In this document: positions 62,018-64,000 of the stretch, in pieces
Layout: each line of letters opens with the position of its first letter
Numbering within the stretch: position 1 is the first letter of the stretch
NCBI RefSeq assembly: GCF_047238265.1
Contig: NZ_JBDFMM010000001.1
Span: forward strand, 1,860,001-1,924,000
DNA: 64,000 nucleotides
Direction of reading: 5' to 3'
Source of the DNA: Paenibacillus_F sp047238265
GTDB taxonomy: Bacteria; Bacillota; Bacilli; Paenibacillales; NBRC-103111
Made by a program: the position numbers and the translations under genes
The notes under the pieces: generated by a model
Database searches by the model: none
What the model was told of the DNA's origin: nothing
Seen by the model: the letters and a program-made list of their open reading frames with translations, nothing else

Positions 62018-63182
62018 GTGAGATACTTAACGGCGGGGGAAACGCATGGTCCGCAGCTGACTGCGATCATTGAAGGATTTCCGAGTAATGTGACGATTGA
62101 TTTTGAAGCGATGAATTTCCAATTACATAGAAGGCAGAAAGGCCACGGACGCGGACGCCGGATGCAGATCGAGAAAGATACCGCAAGCATTGTCGGCGGT
62201 GTGCGCCACGGCAGAACGACGGGTGCGCCGATAGCCCTGGTGGTCGAGAATAACGACTGGAAGCACTGGACTTCCATTATGAATATAGAAGAGCAGCCGG
62301 ATACGGACGAAGGAAAGCGCCGGGTTAACCGGCCGCGTCCGGGGCATGCGGATCTCAACGGCGGTTTGAAATACAACCAGCGCGACCTCCGCAACATCCT
62401 GGAGCGCTCCAGCGCCAGAGAGACGACGATGCGCGTCGCTTGCGGCGCCGTCGCGAGACAGCTGCTGGAAGCGTTCGGCATCAAGCTGGCGAGCCACGTG
62501 GTTCGCATCGGCGAAGTGGAGGCGAAATCTCCGCAAGCTGCCGATCGACGAGCTCATCGCGATTACGGAGCAGTCTCCCGTGCGGGTGACGGATCCCGAA
62601 GCGGAAGCGGCGATGATCGCGGCTATCGACGCGGCGAAGGCCGACGGAGATACGCTTGGCGGCATCGTGGAAGTCATCGTGGAAGGCGCTCCGGTCGGAC
62701 TGGGCAGCCACGTGCAGTGGGACCGCAAGCTGGACGGCCGGATCGCTCAGGCGGTTCTGTCTATCCAGGCGTTCAAAGGCTGCGAAATCGGAATCGGATT
62801 CGAAGCGGCCAAGCTGCGCGGCTCCAGCGTACATGACGAGATTCAGTATGATCCCGAGAAGGGCTTCCGCCGGGCGAGCAACCGTGCTGGCGGTTTCGAA
62901 GGCGGAATGACGACGGGCGAACCGATTGTCGTAAGAGGCGTCATGAAGCCGATCTCCACTCTATACAAACCGCTGCAAAGCGTTGATATCGATACGAAAG
63001 AAGCTTTCACGGCTCAAGTGGAACGCTCCGATACCTGTGCCGTGCCGGCCGCCGGTGTCATCATGGAGAACGTGGTGGCCTGGGAAGTCGCGCAGGCGTT
63101 CATGGAGAAATTCGGCGGTGATTCTCTTGAAGAGATCCGCCGCAACTACGAGAATTATTTGAAGCAAGTGGAGACCTACTAA
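62018..63182 (+). CDS. aroC: Chorismate synthase, frame interrupted near 62528
   Basis: Last step of the shikimate pathway, forming chorismate with reduced FMN. The first frame (MRYLTAGETHGPQLTAIIEG, FQLHRRQKGHGRGRRM, RPRPGHADLNGGLKYNQRD) runs to about residue 170, then breaks at GCGAAA-T-CTCCGC. Dropping T62528 restores EAKLRKLPIDELIAITEQ and continues to the stop at 63182. Repaired length is 387 residues, normal for the family. The GTG start follows AAGGGAGC. Chorismate feeds MqnA and tryptophan synthesis. Confidence 0.92.
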
Positions 63183-63183
63183 G

Positions 63184-64000
63184 ATGATGGAGCTGAAAGT
63201 TGATCTCGGCGAGCGCTCGTATCCGATCTACTTGGGAGAAGGGCTGCTTAAGGACTGCGCCGCGTATTTCGATAAACATGCCATCAGCAAGCGCGCTCCG
63301 CTGCTGGTCGTGACGGATGAGTCGGTCGCGCGCTATCATCTTCAGCCCGTCATGGACAGCCTGACAGCCGGCGGATATAAGGCTTCTTCTTTTATCGTAC
63401 CTCCGGGTGAGGGCTCGAAATCTCTGCAGATGCTGGAGAAAATCGTTACTGCCGCTCTTGAAGCCGGGCTGGACCGCAAGTCCACTATTGTCGCTCTGGG
63501 CGGAGGTGTCGTCGGAGACCTCGCCGGTTTCGCCGCGGCAAGCTTTATGAGGGGCATCGCCTTTGTCCAAATGCCAACCACTATTCTGGCTCATGACAGC
63601 AGTGTCGGGGGCAAAGTTGCGGTCAATCATCCTTTGGCGAAGAACATCATAGGGGCTTTTCATCAGCCGGAGATGGTGTTGTACGACGTCACGACTTTAC
63701 AAACCCTTCCGCGGCGGGATATTTCCGCGGGATTCTCGGAAATGATCAAGCACGGCCTGATCTGGGACGCGGGCTTTGTGACGTGGCTGGAAAACAACCG
63801 GGAGAAACTGCTGTCCCTGGACCCGGAAGCTCTGCAGTACGGCCTCTATCAGGGCTGCAAAGTTAAAGCTCTGGTCGTGTCGCAGGACGAGCGCGAGAAC
63901 GGCCTCCGGGCGATCTTGAACCTCGGCCACACGATCGGCCACGCTCTGGAGGCGGTCGCGGGCTATAACGAACTCCTGCACGGCGAAGCCATCTCTATCG
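63184..64000 (+). CDS. aroB: 3-dehydroquinate synthase (cut by the window end)
   Basis: Second shikimate-pathway enzyme, an NAD and metal-dependent cyclase. The first 272 residues are visible, including GGGVVGDLAGFAAASFMRG, MPTTILAHDSSVGGKV and NLGHTIGHALE, which carries metal-ligand histidines. ATG 63184 begins one base after the aroC stop. The remainder lies outside the window. Confidence 0.95.
   Translation, partial: MMELKVDLGERSYPIYLGEGLLKDCAAYFDKHAISKRAPLLVVTDESVARYHLQPVMDSLTAGGYKASSFIVPPGEGSKSLQMLEKIVTAALEAGLDRKSTIVALGGGVVGDLAGFAAASFMRGIAFVQMPTTILAHDSSVGGKVAVNHPLAKNIIGAFHQPEMVLYDVTTLQTLPRRDISAGFSEMIKHGLIWDAGFVTWLENNREKLLSLDPEALQYGLYQGCKVKALVVSQDERENGLRAILNLGHTIGHALEAVAGYNELLHGEAISI

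Noticed and set aside
1..64000. Search for CRISPR arrays, insertion sequences, prophage genes, rRNA and att-site repeats.
   Set aside because: No direct-repeat arrays, transposase or integrase genes or rRNA sequence were recognised.

Overview
The window looks like a chromosomal core segment of an endospore-forming Bacillota, most likely a Paenibacillaceae (Paenibacillus-like) genome. This rests on the dense sporulation gene content (dacF-spoIIAA-spoIIAB-sigF, spoVA genes, gerW, dacB-spmA-spmB, ypeB, spoVIF, spoIVA), gene order that follows the Bacillus subtilis spoIIA-to-aroB arc, strong AGGAGG-type ribosome sites with many TTG/GTG starts, and futalosine-pathway menaquinone genes in place of the men operon type. 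No rRNA, CRISPR array, insertion sequence or prophage was seen; one tRNA (Pro-GGG) is present.

Layout. 0.2-9 kb: dacF, the spoIIA operon, a DUF378 gene, spoVAA-spoVAB-spoVAF, lysA, ppiB. 9.6-14 kb: FMN riboswitch and ribD-ribE-ribBA-ribH. 14-17 kb: scpA-scpB, a DUF2953 gene, gerW. 17.2-18.7 kb (minus): an ArsB/NhaD transporter behind a leader with an intrinsic terminator. 18.8-22.2 kb: dacB-spmA-spmB, rluB. 22.3-28.4 kb: resABCDE (cytochrome c maturation and redox two-component system). 28.8-30.7 kb (minus): serA behind a T-box. 30.9-36.1 kb: rhodanese, CPBP protease, small proteins, a mecA-like gene, glutamate dehydrogenase, prsW. 36.3-47.5 kb: ypeB, PilZ gene, ypfB, cmk, plsC, S1-domain gene, fni, yphA, YIEGIA module, der, plsY, gpsA. 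47.6-52.5 kb: spoVIF, two ferredoxins around a nucleotidyltransferase, a lipoprotein, spoIVA, hup. 52.6-64 kb: tRNA-Pro, a sugar dehydrogenase, mtrB, hepS-menG-mqnP-ubiX-mqnA-hepT, ndk, cheR, aroC, aroB (cut by the window end).

How the genes fit together. The 54-64 kb block couples isoprenoid-quinone synthesis (heptaprenyl chain by HepS/HepT, ring from chorismate by MqnA, prenylation, final methylation by MenG) with the chorismate genes aroC/aroB and the TRAP regulator of tryptophan synthesis. The res cluster supplies cytochrome c for the same respiratory chain.

The most unusual observation is that eight otherwise intact genes (spoVAF, ribH, a small membrane protein gene, gdh, ypeB, a CapE-like gene, hepS, aroC) each carry exactly one extra base. 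In six cases the base is a T immediately before CTG or CTC, and five of those directly follow a CAG codon. This is either a sequence-dependent data artefact or, less likely, a recoding signal. Coordinates for these genes span both reading frames. Other points of interest are the roughly 275-residue charged extension on SpoVAF, the transporter leader RNA, and the unusually long leader between the FMN riboswitch and ribD.
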